NCBI RefSeq assembly: GCF_964656455.1
Contig: NC_135720.1
Coordinates: forward strand, 54,276,598-54,340,597
DNA length: 64,000 nucleotides
From: Halichoerus grypus
Lineage: Eukaryota > Chordata > Mammalia > Carnivora > Phocidae
Direction of reading: 5' to 3'
This document shows positions 21,211 to 34,299 of this stretch, piece after piece; within the stretch, counting starts at the first letter, position 1; each line of letters begins with the position of its first letter. The notes below the pieces were generated by a model, which ran no database searches, was not told where the DNA came from, and was given only the letters and a program-made list of their open reading frames with translations. The position numbers were made by a program, and so were the translations under genes.

Positions 21211-24200
21211 TCGTTGTAAAAACAAATTTAATGCTCATGCATGAAAGACTCGTAGCCGGACTTTGGTAAGATGTGACTCTTTGATCCTCACCTGCCACTC
21301 AATATCCTCCTTAGGGATTCTTTAAAAGGAAATAATCATCTTGTCAAAACTATCAGTTTGCATCATCTGTTGAGGGGTAATTTGAAATTCTGAGTTGAAG
21401 GGTTTTCTTCTGTAATTTATATTTGCCTTTGAAAGAATTAAAATAATATTACCAAGAAGCTCTGTGCTGTTTTTCTCCAGGTATAAATAAAAGATGTGCA
21501 TTCAGGAAATTTCCTTTCTTTGTATTTGGTATGACTGCCAGGCAATATTTATTTAACAATTTCATAATTTGTCAGCTCTCTTTGAGGAAATGTTGCTAGA
21601 AAATGGCCAGTAGAGAATATTTATTGTTTTTAGACTCCAAAATAAAGAGCAGGATAGGTCTCTTATCTTACCAATGCTATTTTGTAGGCATTAATAGCGA
21701 TTTTAGTGTTTTGTCCTCTTCAGTTTGAAATGTCTCCAGACATAATGCATTGGTTATTTCTTCTCAAAGTTCAATAGCCATGATTCCCAGTAGGTTTTTA
21801 TAATGGTATACACTTCAGTTTTTCCTTTTTTTGCTTGACAATGATTTTGCTTTTATTTGGAAGATGATTTTTAGATGCCATTTGAATATAAATTTTTGGT
21901 ACTTGGGAGTCTCTCTAGCCCTTTCCTTCAGGAGCAAAATTTGTCTCTCTAGAGGGGAAAAAAAGGACTAGTTTGAAAAGGTTCAAACTACCAAAAAATA
22001 TTGTTTATTCTCACAATATTGCAAATGTTTGCCTTCATAGCTCATAATTCCCGCCCCCCCCCCCCGCAACCTGTTTCCATTCACACATAAGTTGTTCATT
22101 ACACAAGGAGTCTGGGAGTCCAGTACAAGGAAACTGCACATTTCCAAGTAAATTGCAGGTTTCGAGATGATACAAATTTGTTGTTCGGGCACACACTCTG
22201 GTTCTTCTCCTTTCTTGCAAACATGTCATATTGATTTGCTGTTTAAAGGCCATTTGCTCTGTATGTCTTTCTTAAACCTAATGAACAAAAATAGGGGTAT
22301 CGTTGTTTTCTTTGTTCTAATGGCACAGTGAAGTTGGTTGCAACACAGGGGAGGGAAACTGGCAAACAACTTTTTACTTTTAAGCGCAACTTTCAAAATA
22401 AATCTTCAGGCAAATGCTTTGGAGACATCTCAACAAATGCCCTGTGATCTTTAGCTGGACTGTCAAGCTATTTTTTTTCCCCTCTTTTTTCCCCTTTTAA
22501 ACATCAGTAGCTTTACTGCTTTTCTGTAAAACAAACAGAGCCGATTTTGAAGGGGGGAGTCAGTAATTACATCTGATTTCCATTATTATTTCTCTTTTCT
22601 GTGCTAAACAAAGAAACTGACACCAAGACAAAATCTCTTCTTACGTTCCTAAGGTTTGAATGCGTCCAAATGAATGAATAGTTGATAACTTTGTAGGGTT
22701 CCCCAAATGTTCCAGAAGATAAATATGGACCATTTTAATCTTATGATCACTCTTGATTTCTTGACTTTTATCCTCTTTCATTTATAAAGTAAATTTCCTC
22801 AACCAGGATTGGTAAGAACACAGAATTTTCAAATATTGAAATAATTTTTAAAAATTGCATTATCTTGAAGTCAAGAGGTCTGGGAAGGAAATCCCAGACT
22901 TCCTAGGACTGACTTTATTTTCAGGAAAAATATAGCTAGGGTCTGACATGGGTGATGAGGAAATGGATCATTAGAATGTACATGCATCATGTGGACATAT
23001 CAATGCCTTCCTTGAACTGATAATAGCCAGTGTTTTCATAGGTTGTTTCTTAGAGGACAAACTATTCACTTGGTATATGCACTAAAATATTTTTACATCT
23101 TTTATATGAGAGTGACATAAATATATTGTTAATATATTTGTGTTCTAGTACCCCATGTATGTGCACTTAGAATAGTTCTAGAGTTCCTGCATGTTTAGTT
23201 TTTCTGCAATAAACCACAAAGTGTATCATGAAAATTATCACTCAACAATAGCAGAAAGATATAAAACATTAAATCATTATGGTAGAAGGACTCTAGCATA
23301 CCGATATAAATTTCCAATCAGGCAGTGGCGATTGTATAATTAAGAGTCGCCATCAGGTTAAGATCCACTGAAGAAAGATCTCGCTAGGCCTAAAAGACAA
23401 GAATCAAGTGGAAAGCACTCAGCTATTTGTCATAACCAGTGAGCTTAACGGAAAAAACGTGACTGTAGATTTGTTTCCCCAAATGGTGCGCTGTCTTAGT
23501 GATTCAGAAGGGGGAAGTACAAGTTTTAAAAATGGCTTATGCTCAGGAACAAAACTCAGGTCTCTTTTCTGTTCCTGTAGTGATATATGCCAAAAAATAA
23601 GAGTTGGTTCTCAGTCTGGTCTGTCCACAGATGCATGGTTTCTTTCTTTAACCAGCTGTAGCTAATTGCAGGAGGGCCTCCTCTTGTGCTGAACATGAAA
23701 AGGAAACCTGTAATTTATTGCAACAGACCGGACCGTTTCTGCTGTACCGCTAGCTTTTCTGTCATGTCAGGGAGTGGATTTCTCATGGTACATTGGCAGC
23801 TCAGAGACTGGAAAACAGCATTAGCTGGAGAGAGACAGGGAGAAGAGAGAGAGAAGAGGGTTTCAGAATCCCTTCATGTACTTCACAGAGTGCAATAAAA
23901 GAATAAACTGGAAACAGAATTTCCCTTTGCAATCTGCCAGGGGCATTTTTTTGGGTGGGGGCTATTGTTTACACACAGCTCTTTGAATCAACTCCACTGA
24001 CTTACTAAGATACAAGTACGTGTTACATGTGACATGCGGCAAAGGAGTTGTTTCTATTGAGCAATCATCCTGAAATGCCCAAAGAAATGGCCGAGGAGAT
24101 GTCTCACTGTAAATAGAGTAGGGCCCCCTACTCGCCCCCTATCCTCCCCACAGGCCTTCATGGTTTCAAGGGGCTCAGGAGTTCGGTGAGGTATAAAATA

Positions 24201-25514
24201 GGCATGAAATAACTGGGCCAGACTGTTATGAACCGGATCTGCCCATCAAGGTGTTTACTAGCAATTTAGTTCCTAATGAACTAGACCCCGCCCTGCCTTA
24301 AGGCCCACTTGTAAATGCTTGTCGAAGTGTTGCCCTTCTTTTGTTGAGTGGAAATCCAAATGAAAAGACATGCTATTTTGCAGCAATGGAAAGAAACAAG
24401 TTGAGAAAGTGCCATGTATGTTTTCCAGTTGAGTCATGGCCCCCTCAATAGTCCTTTTGTATGAGGGTGGTAAGTTTTCCCTTGACGGTCTGACAAGTGT
24501 GAAGAAGGGAGCCCCGGGATGCTAATTCCCAGACAGCTGGGTGGAAACTCCACAAGGGTCTCTGAAACGGAGCTGTTCTCATTATGTTGGGTGCACGTGG
24601 TACCTGGAGCCACACAGATGGGTGAGTTACACGTGCCCTCTCCCCATTCTAATAGTTTGGGAAAGATTCTAATTAAGCATAGGATTCCTAAGGAAGCCCA
24701 ATCATCGGCCCATCTGCTATGATTGGCCCTCTGGGTGCTCCCTGGGGTCATTTCCAATCCAATCCATCAATTCCAGCTAAGATGATGCTTCTTAGTACAA
24801 TTTGAATCATTGAAAAATACCCACTTTTGCTTGTGTGACTTCAAGAAACAAATCCTGTTGCAGTTTTTGTTCCTGTACATTGTTAGGCAATGATTTCACT
24901 GAGGAAATTGGTCAACAATATCCATTTAAGTAACTAAGAAATAACTGAATAACATATTAAAATATGTTAAAGAGAAAAGTGCCAGTTGAACCGTGCATAA
25001 ATACACAAACAAATCAAATATATATGTGTATATATACCTGTGTGTGTGTGTACATACATTACAATCCAGGAGTCGGTGATGTCTAGTCAGATTAATATTT
25101 GCTAACTGGAAAAATATTATACAATTGTGTACATCCCAATCACATGATGTCTATTTTTCATCCTTTGTGGAAATAAGGAGTATAAGGGACTTTTCAAAAA
25201 CCTCAAAAAGTGAATAGTAACCAGTTTTCCAACCACAACCCTCACAAATAAGCTTCCGTTTTTGATTTCTTATATTAGTTTTCCATAGGGAAGTTGTTCC
25301 TCCCCTCTCACAGGAAAAAAGGGATCCATTGTGCAAAACCACACAACCATCTCTGCCTCTGACAATATATAACTTCGGGTTATAGAAAGTCTGGAATTGT
25401 TATAATATTACTAAATTATCTTTATTTTCAAACTATTTTCCCAAGAAACTCAGTGTTTTTACATTAGAAAAGTTAAATAGAGAATACACTACACTACGTA
25501 GTTCTTAAAATATA
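21211..25514. other. Repeat-poor region
   Basis: For about 4.3 kb I recognise no LINE, SINE, LTR or DNA transposon, unlike the rest of the window. It contains homopolymers (C-rich 22054-22068), dense A/T homeobox-like motifs such as 'cagtaattacatctgatttc' near 22560, and a short TA/TG microsatellite at 25018-25052. Minus-strand 24434-24757 and plus-strand 23408-23898 have small open frames, but none has recognisable domain content, and their composition matches the surroundings. Candidate conserved noncoding DNA, unverified. Confidence 0.55.
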
Positions 25515-25530
25515 CCTTACAAGTAGTTTT

Positions 25531-25750
25531 TTCCTTTTTCTAAAATTTTTTTCTATGTTTGTTTTTAAATTTTAATTCCAGTGTAGTTAACATACAGCGT
25601 TAAATTGGTTTCAAGGGTACTATATAGTGATGCAGCAATTTTATATATTACTCAGTGCTCATCATGATAAACATACTCTTAATCCCCATCACCCATTTCA
25701 CCCATCCCCCATCACCCCCGCTCTGGTAACCATCTGTTTGTTCTCTATAG
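25531..25750 (-). mobile_element. L1 3' UTR fragment
   Basis: 'aaattttaattccagtgtag', 'ttaacatacagcgttaaatt' and 'aatccccatcacccatttca' are the complement of the L1 3' UTR. A 16-bp target duplication with one mismatch (ccttacaagtagtttt / ccttataagtagtttt) lies at 25515-25530 and 25751-25766. It is severely 5'-truncated. 25767-26539 is unassigned. Confidence 0.87.
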
Positions 25751-26539
25751 CCTTATAAGTAGTTTTAAAATGAATCAGATATAAATGGGTTCCCTAAGAA
25801 CTTTAATTCCCAGGGAAGGTCCATTTTATTGCCTCTCATATAAAAATATGAAAATATCCATTTAGTTTTTATCAACCCTATGAAAATTAACACTATACAC
25901 TTTACTTCAAATATATTCTCAGAAAAGCTTTTCAGGAATTGCATTTAACTCAGGTCTTCAAGAATTTGAATTATATTGAACTAAATTGTACTTAATTCGA
26001 GAATGTATCTAATTGTTTGAGATTACAAATGGAATTTGTTAGTTTTCAGGGTTCATGGGAACACTCCACATTACTGTTTTTGTTAGCATTGGGGTTCTTA
26101 AAATGGCTGTTTAGTCCAGAACTTCTTAGGCAGATAGATCCATTAATATCCGTTTACCCTCAAGGCTGAAACAAGAAGAAATTATACCTTAACATTAAGA
26201 AGTTTCCATTGTATTTGGAAGCCTGGGTTGGTCACCCAAAATGCCTGAGAGCATAGGATGAAGTGTTAAGCTCTGAGGTGCAAGATTTAGTTGTCATGGG
26301 TCAGCAGCAGCTGTAATCAAGGGAAGGCTTCATGGAAGAAATAAATGGGTTTCTTTGTGATCAGCTGGGGTATTAGAGCCCCTATCATCACCTGGAGGTC
26401 AAGAGACCTTTGGGTCATGATGGTTTTCCTAGGGGTAATTTATATACGTCACATCAACTGTAGCTTTGTGAAAAGTTCTGAAAGGACTATGGCTTTATAT
26501 AATCAGCAGAGAGGAAAAGTAAAAAGCAGTAAAAGAAAA

Positions 26540-26815
26540 GAGACATTTGTTGAGCCCTTCTATGGCAGACACAGGCTGGGAGCTTTGCTTATTTGTATTA
26601 CACCCTTAATAGTCACAATGATCCAGTAAGACAGTTTATTATCTTCATTCTACAGATGAAGGCACCAAGATTCAGAGTGACTAATGATCTTACTTATCGT
26701 CACACAGCTAATAATTGTTAGAGCCAAGGTAGGTCTAAGGAGGTCTCCTGTGATCCTAAATAGGTCTCATTCCAAATCCCACACTCCTTTCTTTACAGTG
26801 TCCTGCAGCCTCTTA
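26540..26815 (-). repeat. MIR SINE
   Basis: The reverse complement shows 'gttgagcccttctatggcag', 'cattctacagatgaaggcac', 'cgtcacacagctaataatt' and 'tttacagtgtcc', in the MIR order. 26816-27372 is unassigned. Confidence 0.82.
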
Positions 26816-27388
26816 AAGAATTTTATCATTTGCAGTAGAGAATAATTGGTAAGTGTATAATAAATGTAAGCTAATCTCTTTAGCTCGGTACAACTTTATA
26901 CATAAACTGATTCATGAAATCAACCTTAGACTAAAATCCTTCTTTAGACTCTCCATTTTGATTTTGGATTCCACAAGTGTGGTATCTTTCCTAAAACAAA
27001 TAACAATCCAAAAAACTTTCTAATTTGCACTAAGCAGGAGATAAGGAGAGTGTATATAAAGAGAAGGCAATTTAAATTATAGAAATATGTAAGGAGAGCA
27101 TCCTCCGGAGAGAGGTGACCTGGCATCGGTTCAGCCTGGCCACTCTATCTCCGAGTGACATAAATCATGCATCCTGACTAAGGCTCAGTCTTCTTACCCT
27201 TTTTAGCACTAACCATCTCTCCTTGCTCTTTTTCTACACTCAGACTGTACAGAGATCTTCAGACAGGCTCAATCTGCCTACATATCCATGAGGAACTGTC
27301 ATAGAATAGCTAAAAAGTAGTTTTATTTATAGTCTCAGAAAAAATATTACTTTAATAGATGTTGACTTTGATCAAAACTCTGATTTTA

Positions 27389-27605
27389 TTTTATTTTATT
27401 TTATTTTATTTTTTTTTTTAAAGATTTTATTTATTTATTTGACAGAGAGAGACACAGTGAGAGAGGAACACAGCAGGGGGAGTGGAAGAGGGAGAAGCAG
27501 GCTTCCTGCTGAGCAGGGAGTCCGATGCGGGGCTCCATCCCAGGACGCTGGGATCATGACCTGAGCCGAAGGCAGGCGCTTAACGACTGAGCCACCCAGG
27601 TGCCC
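27389..27605 (-). mobile_element. CAN-SINE with expanded tail
   Basis: The tail side is a TTTTA-type repeat leading to 'aaagattttatttatttatt'; the head reads 'gagccacccaggtgcccc'. The duplication aaaactctgatttta is at 27374-27388 and 27607-27621. The tail has grown into (ATTTT)n. Confidence 0.94.
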
Positions 27606-27621
27606 CAAAACTCTGATTTTA

Positions 27622-29565
27622 ATAAGGTGAATTTCAATAGCAGATTTTGGTTTGAATTGTAATGTCAACCCATTGAGCTTTTTCTGCCTTCTAGTTTGTG
27701 TGACAGAACTAAATGTTCTTTAAACTTTCATCTGACCTAGGGTAAGAAGTATACCCCTGAAAGTTCCATAGTAGCTTCAGTTGATGATGTCAGACAGTTG
27801 TATTGGGATCGTTATATTGACACCATGCAAATCTGGAAACCAGTCAGCCAATGATCCTATTGGGCTGACATTTAAAGACAAGGTGTTCTATCCTGTATGG
27901 AAAGAAAACATCAGGCAAATTTATAGCTTGAATTGACTATATTAGGCTAAGTGAGGTACAAGTGTTCAAATTTCTTGAATTATTTATTTTGGGGTCATTC
28001 TGGGGTGATGTTCAGGCACAGCATAGGTGAATGTACACATTTTAAGTTGGACTTAAATACCTTGCACCTGCAAGTGAATCAACCTGGATAGATAAGGATC
28101 AGTGGCTACTGATGGTCACAGGTGGTGAAATGTACCATGCAGTTGGCACTCTCAGGCACCAGGCAACCCTGCCCACATCAAAGTCATGAGTGCACTTTGA
28201 TTTCATAGCCCTTTTCATTGCCCTTTTATGTTACTGTGACAGAGGTTTCTGTGGTTAAAATCAGATGGTGTATCTGCTACTCACCCATTCAAGATAAGGT
28301 GCCCAGAACTTTAAAGAAGTAAGAAGAACATTAGAGTACCAGGGAGCTGGTTCTGATTTTCAGTGGTCCACCCCAGTGACTTTCACCAAGATATTGCATG
28401 GAAAGATTTTTCAGCGCTATACGGATTTTAGGTTTGAATAAGTCATAGTCATCTTTCAAGGAACAAAATGTTGGGGTTTTTGTCTTGAACATAACAACTG
28501 TATCTCTTTGTTTCTTCCCTCCCACACCCTTTGCAAGGCCATATTTTCCTTTGTGCTGCTGTGACAGACACCTGTGGCGTGCTGGCAGAGTGTTTTCCTG
28601 TGCTGCAAGAAACTCTCAGATTCCAAGCTGACCCTTTCTTGTAATTTTGGCCCCTTTATGAAATATGTTGTTCTTGCCAGAGTCAAAACAAAGCAGCATA
28701 TGGAGACAAGGAACATAGGCACTGGGTCAGAGTAAATGAAATGCACTGGTGACTGATTCAGTCTCTGTTTTTTGTCCAACACATTCTCTATTTCTTAGGA
28801 TACAAATTCAATCCTATGGCTAGAACCACCAGTTCCCCAGAGAGCGAGGCAAAGGTCTTAGCTTTGGTGGCAAGTTTTTGCCACTTTTATTGTGGTGGGG
28901 GAAAAAAAGAAAAATACTTCATTTTAATTTAAGAGTAAATCCAGAAAAGAAGTCTTCTAACCATTCAGAAAATTCCACAGCTTCATCCAGTGATTCTCAC
29001 ACTTTTTGGATCTTTCATTTTGCCACATGATGTAAAAGCTCCTAGATTTCTATCATGATGAAAACGAAAAGTTCACTTTTTCCCAAGAAGCATATTTATA
29101 GTATAATATTATATTGAACATTTATGGTAAGTTTTAAGGACCTCAAAATTATTCTAGAATTTTGAAGGATAAGATTTATTGTGCACGTCTTTTCACCAAG
29201 AAAGAAGAAAATTGGAAGAAGAATCTAATATCCAAGAGTACTGTACCATTTCAAAAGTTCTCATCTGAAGATGGCAAATCCATTTAGGACCAATTCTCTG
29301 TCATTGTTACATACCCACCTAGACAACTCATGTAGGTTTCATATGGCTGCAGTGCAGACCACTAGCTGAAAACTGTCTAGTGCATGTGCCATCCATCCAG
29401 AAATAGTCTGTGGGCTATTCATGCCATTTTGAATTAGACTTTAATATTATGGAATCATTGGAATATGAACTGGGGCAACTGGTCTGGGAAGGATATCTTT
29501 AAGGTCAGTTATACAGACACCAGGCTACTTATTCAATTCAAAGACTAGAATGTGTTGGAGGGCAG

Positions 29566-29566
<1 letters not shown>
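27622..29566. other. Unassigned intergenic DNA
   Basis: No repeat family, RNA gene or coding frame recognised across about 1.9 kb. The 108-codon minus-strand frame at 28456-28782 lacks recognisable domains. Confidence 0.4.

Positions 29567-29568
<2 letters not shown>

Positions 29569-29614
<46 letters not shown>
29569..29614. repeat. (TG)n microsatellite
   Basis: About 23 uninterrupted TG units; likely length-polymorphic. It sits just upstream of an L1 insertion at 29677. A second CA/CG-rich patch occurs at 30151-30190. Confidence 0.95.
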
Positions 29615-29615
<1 letters not shown>

Positions 29616-29676
29616 TGTGGTGGCTGGTAGTAGTGGTGGAGTTTATAAAAATGGAAATCTTAAGTTAAATGCATGT

Positions 29677-30140
29677 CAGATGAATGGATAAAGAAAATGT
29701 GGTTCATATATACAATGGAATATTACTCAGCCATCAGAAAGGATGAATACCCACCATTTGCATTGACATGGATGGAACTGGAGGGGATTATGCTAAGTGA
29801 AATAAGCAGAGAAAGACAATTATCATATGATATCACTCATATGTAGAACATAAGGAATAGTGTGGAGGATCATGGGGGAAGAGAGGGAAAACTGGGAAGA
29901 AATCAGAGAGAGAGACAAACCATGAGAGACTCTGGACTCTGGGAACCAAACTGAGGGTTACAGAGGGAGGGGGTGGGGGGATGGGGTAACTGGGTGATGG
30001 GTATTAAGGAGGGCACATGCTATGATGAGCACGGGTTGTTATATGCAACTAATGAATTGTTGAACACTACATCAAAAACTAATGATGTACTATATTCTGG
30101 CTAATTGAACATAATAACAAAAATAAATAAAGTCACAAAA
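29677..30140 (+). mobile_element. Carnivore L1 3' end, 5'-truncated
   Basis: The element begins inside ORF2 ('gaatggataaagaaaatgtg'), passes 'caatggaatattactcagcc' and the 3' UTR ('gagagactctggactctggg', a G-rich patch at 29967-29983) and ends in an A-rich tail. A 10-bp target duplication aaatgcatgt lies at 29667-29676 and 30141-30150. At 464 bp it is far shorter than a full L1. Confidence 0.93.
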
Positions 30141-30150
30141 AAATGCATGT

Positions 30151-31159
30151 GCACATGCATTGCATGCACACACACGCACGCGCACACACACTCCTAGCCA
30201 TTCCTGATTCTTCTAGCATCTGACCTTTGCAGAATAGGGTATTTGATACCCTGTACTAACCAAGGAAAAAGGCAAGATTTTTCAAAAGATTTGAAGGAAA
30301 CAGGAAAAATGGAACCATATCAAGTAAAGACACAGTTACAGAATTATGATGTTTGATCATCAGTAAAAAGTGTTTTCAAGTAATTATAAAAGTCAAACTC
30401 CCACACAGCATGTTAATTTTTCATCACATCTGACCCCAAACTGATTCTCCTTCCAAATAATGGCTACTCTGGAATGAGGACACAGCATATACTCAGCCTC
30501 TTTGCACTGGATTAAACCTCATTCTGCCTGTGGTGACAATTTAGTAGGTTATTAATTCTCAAATGAGTGTCTGTGGTCCTTTGGTAGGATGCTAATAAGA
30601 TCACATCGAGAGACTTTCTAAACTGTCCATGTTCAGACCCCTCTTTATCAGAGAAGTGAATTATACTGATCATGTTCAATAAGATATAGTGCTGTACTCT
30701 ACTATGCAAAATTCTCATCATTTTATGTATTGTCTTATTTTGACTATTATAAATCAGAAGGAAACTTGTTTGGATGACTAATTTTAGAAGGGTTCTTTAA
30801 AGAGACTTCCAAGGAATCTTAGTAATATTTAATAACTTGTTAAGTGAGATTGATTGATTTTTGTCATAAGCTTCCTTGTAACAAGAACAGTCTCAGAGAC
30901 CAAGTTATTGGTCATTTGCTGACTTTGAAGCCAACTCAGCTTCCTCCATCTTTTATACTGCTGTTTTAGAGACTTTTCCTTGGTACCTGCCATTTTAAAA
31001 TGCTTGAATTTTTGCCTTGTTGGTGTTCTACCCTTGTGTGCTTCCACAAAAAAGTCTGGAAAAGTCTAGAAAGTTTAATTAAATGATGACTTTATTCAAA
31101 GACAACTAAAATTAACCCTAAATTTAAAAAATTCAAAAAAATAAAATATTTCCTTGTGT
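30151..31159. other. Unassigned DNA
   Basis: CA-rich start, then mixed AT-rich sequence with no feature recognised. Confidence 0.4.
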
Positions 31160-31410
31160 CAGGAAACATTCTTCTTCCATCTGGTCTTTCCCATCAGTAT
31201 CTCTAGCTACCTAGTGCAATTTGTTACATATCATTTCTCACCTGACATATTTTTATTTATTTGTTTATTGTATATCCCTCCCACTCACCCCACTAGAATG
31301 TAATCTCTGTGAAAACAAGAACAGTGTTTTACTCTATTAAAATGGTACCTGGCATATACTGGGTGCTCTGTAAGTCCTTGTTGAATACTTGAACAATTAA
31401 GCAAAAGTAA
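31160..31410 (+). repeat. L2 3' end
   Basis: 'cccactagaatgtaatctct', 'gtacctggcatatactgggt' and 'tccttgttgaatac' give a recognisable L2 3' terminus in plus orientation. Confidence 0.75.
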
Positions 31411-31595
31411 GGATAAATGTAAGAATCTATTTTCCTTCCCTGACAGAGAAGCAAAGAATAACAGCTCTGGTGGCAAGTCTGTTGCTAGAGTATTAATTTT
31501 GTCTTTCCAATAATTTTGAGAATTTTGTATACTAGGTAGCTGTATCGGAATAAACTTGATTTTCTAGCAAACTAACAAAACTTCTATCTGCCTCA

Positions 31596-31811
31596 GGATG
31601 CCTGGGTGGCTCAGTCAATTAAGTGTCTGCCTTTGGCTCAGGCCATGATCCCAGGATCCTGGGACTGAGTCCTGCATCAGGCTCCTTGCTCAGCAGAGAG
31701 CCTATTTCTTCCTCTGCTTGCTGCTCCCCCTGCTTGTGCACTCTCTCTCTCTCTCTCTCTGACAAATGAATAAAATCTTAAAAAAAAAAAAAAATAAATT
31801 TAAAACCCCCC
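31596..31811 (+). mobile_element. CAN-SINE
   Basis: Head 'gatgcctgggtggctcag', tRNA-derived body, (CT)n at 31740-31760 and a tail 'aataaaatctt' followed by poly(A). A 10-bp repeat aaaacttcta occurs at 31577-31586 and 31812-31821. Nine bases (31587-31595) separate the left duplication from the head, more than in the other SINEs. They may be 5' extra bases added during insertion. Confidence 0.9.
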
Positions 31812-31969
31812 AAAACTTCTACACCCAAATAACTATTATCCTTCATGGTAGTACTCTTGAGAGAACATATATCTATTCAAATAAAGCTCAGAATATTTTG
31901 GGAATGTCTCTTTGAAATCACCTCAATGGCTATTTGTCACCTGTGCAAGCAAATTGACACCAACTGATT

Positions 31970-34075
31970 TTTTAAAAATTTATTATTCAATTAATTTTGA
32001 GTAGTCAATACACTTGCATGGTTGTATTATTTAGATTATAAATATTTGAGAATATTTCAGATATCTTTCTTTTATTGATTTCTAATCCAATCTCATAATG
32101 TTCAGAGAACATAATATGTAGCATTTGAATTCTTTTAAATTTAGCTAAATTTGTTTTACAGCCCAGAATATGATTTATCTTAACTATTCTGCTTGCCCTT
32201 TTAAAATAATGTGTATTCTGCTGTTGGTGGGTAAAGTGTTCTACAAATGTCAATCAGGTCAATTTGGTTGATGTTGTTTAAATCTTCTGTATTATTTCTG
32301 ATTGCCTGCCAATTCATCCTACTGATTATTGAGAGGGGTCAGGTCTGGCTGTAATTGTAGATTTCTCTATTTCTTATTGAAGTCCTATCAGTTTTTGCTT
32401 CATATATTTCAAACGATTTTAGGTGCAGAAACATTTAGAATATGTTATGTGATAAACCCCACTACAATGGTATTTTACTTTAAACAGTTCTTTTTCAAAG
32501 GTATTTAAATAATGAATAAGTCTTTTATGTTTAGCCACATGAATACCACTTCCAATACTCACCATTCTTTTGGGTAGACTTAGATTTCTGTCTTTAATCT
32601 TTTCCTACTGCCTGAATGACTTTCTGATAACATTTCTTGTAGTACATGTCTGCTGGTTATTAATTCTTTCGCTTCTGTATGCCTGAAATGTCTTTTTTAT
32701 GCATGTGATTTTGAAAAAAATTCTGGGTTTAGAATTCCACGTTGCCTTTTTTTTTTTTTTCATTCAGTACTGTAGAGGTATTGCTCTAATATCTTCTGGC
32801 TTGCATTATTTCTTACCATAAGACTGCTTATCAAAAAAAGACTGCTTTTAAAATTTTCTCTTTATCACTGGTTTTAAGCAATTTGATTATGATACACTTT
32901 GTGCTTTATTTATGTTTCTTACATGTCAGGATTCTTTGATCTGTAGAGTTATCATTTCATCAAATTCTGAAAATTTCAATCATTATTTATTTAAAGTTCA
33001 TTTTCTACCCTCCTGCTTATTTCCATTTGGGATCCCAATTGTATGTATATTTGAAAGAGGCTCTGTCAGTTATATTTTTTCAAAGTTTTTCTTTCTGTAT
33101 TTCATTTTGAATAATTTCTATTGTTATATCTTCAAGTTCACTAATCTTTCTGCAGTGTCTAAACTGTTATTAATTCTATCCAGTTTATATTTCATCTCAG
33201 AAATAAATGTATTATCCATTACTAGAACTTTATTTGGTCTCTTCTGTGTCTTCCATGTTTTTACTTAACATTCTCGAAGTTTTCTCTAGCTTCTTGAACA
33301 AAATGAGTAATTTATAATAACTGTTTTAATCTCCTTGTCTACTAACTTTATTACCTGTATAATTTCTGGCTCAGTTTCAATTGATTTACTTTTCTCCTCA
33401 TTATGAATCATATTTTCCTGCTTCTTTGTATGCCTTGCAATTACCAATTGGGTGTTAAACATTATGAAATTAATTTTGTTATGTGCTTGATATTTTTATA
33501 TGCATATAAATATTCTTGAGCTTTCTTTTTTTTTTTTTTACTTTTTTTAATTCTTGAGTTTTCTTCTGGGACACAGTTACCTGGAAACACTGTGAATATT
33601 TTGGAGATTTTGCTTTTAAGCTTTGTTAGGTCAGACCAGAGCACCATTTATCTTGGGGCTAATTTTTCTCTAATACTAAGGCAATAGTCTTCTGAGTAGT
33701 CACCTGATGCCCCTTGAATTATGAGGTTTTCCATTCTGGATAATGGGAACAGAAACTATTCTTGGTCTTGTGTGAGCCCCAAGGAATGTTCCCTCCAATC
33801 TTCTTGGGAGATTCTTTCTCCAGCCTTAAATAGTTCCCTCACATACATGTTCTAAACATTACCCAGATGAAGACTTAAGAGGAGCCCTCTGTAGATATCC
33901 AGAGTATTCTACATCTCTGTCTCTCTCTGGAGCTCTTCTTTCCAAACACAGCAATAGCTTTAAAAAAAAAAACAAAAAAAACCCAAAAAAACAAAAACCT
34001 GCATAATTAGATTGTGACAGCTTCTCTCCTATGCACTCCTGTCCTGGTTCCCTAGAAATGTCCACCTAAACCTTC
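31970..34075 (-). repeat. Ancient L1/HAL1-like LINE
   Basis: The reverse strand carries 'ataatgtgtattctgctgtt', 'tattgctctaatatcttctg', 'attttctctttatcactggt', 'tttcatcaaattctgaaaat' and 'gaagacttaagaggagccct', in the order of an old L1 (or the L1-derived HAL1) from ORF2 back into the 5' part. It is not intact. The 118-codon plus-strand frame at 32912-33268 is an antisense shadow. Confidence 0.65.
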
Positions 34076-34299
34076 AACTCCATAAGTAAGTATTTTTTGT
34101 CCTTGCTTTCAATTTGATGTGAGTGTGTTCTTTCAAATCAGTAATGTCTCTATTTTGATTGTAAGACTTTGATTCCTGCAAGAACATTTGCATTCCCCCC
34201 CTTTTTCCTAATTTCTTGACAAAGTATTTTGGGATTGGGATTCAGAAAAACATAAATTTTCTAGGAAATACCAGAATGAAATTCTAGCACTATCTTACA

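Noticed and set aside
24434..24757. 107-codon minus-strand frame in the repeat-poor region
   Set aside because: No recognisable domain, no splice-site pattern around it, and a competing plus-strand frame covers the same bases.
28456..28782. 108-codon minus-strand frame
   Set aside because: Average composition and no domain; a single frame of this length in 64 kb is expected by chance.
32912..33268. 118-codon plus-strand frame
   Set aside because: It is antisense to an old L1/HAL1 block; T-rich reverse LINE text commonly yields hydrophobic frames.
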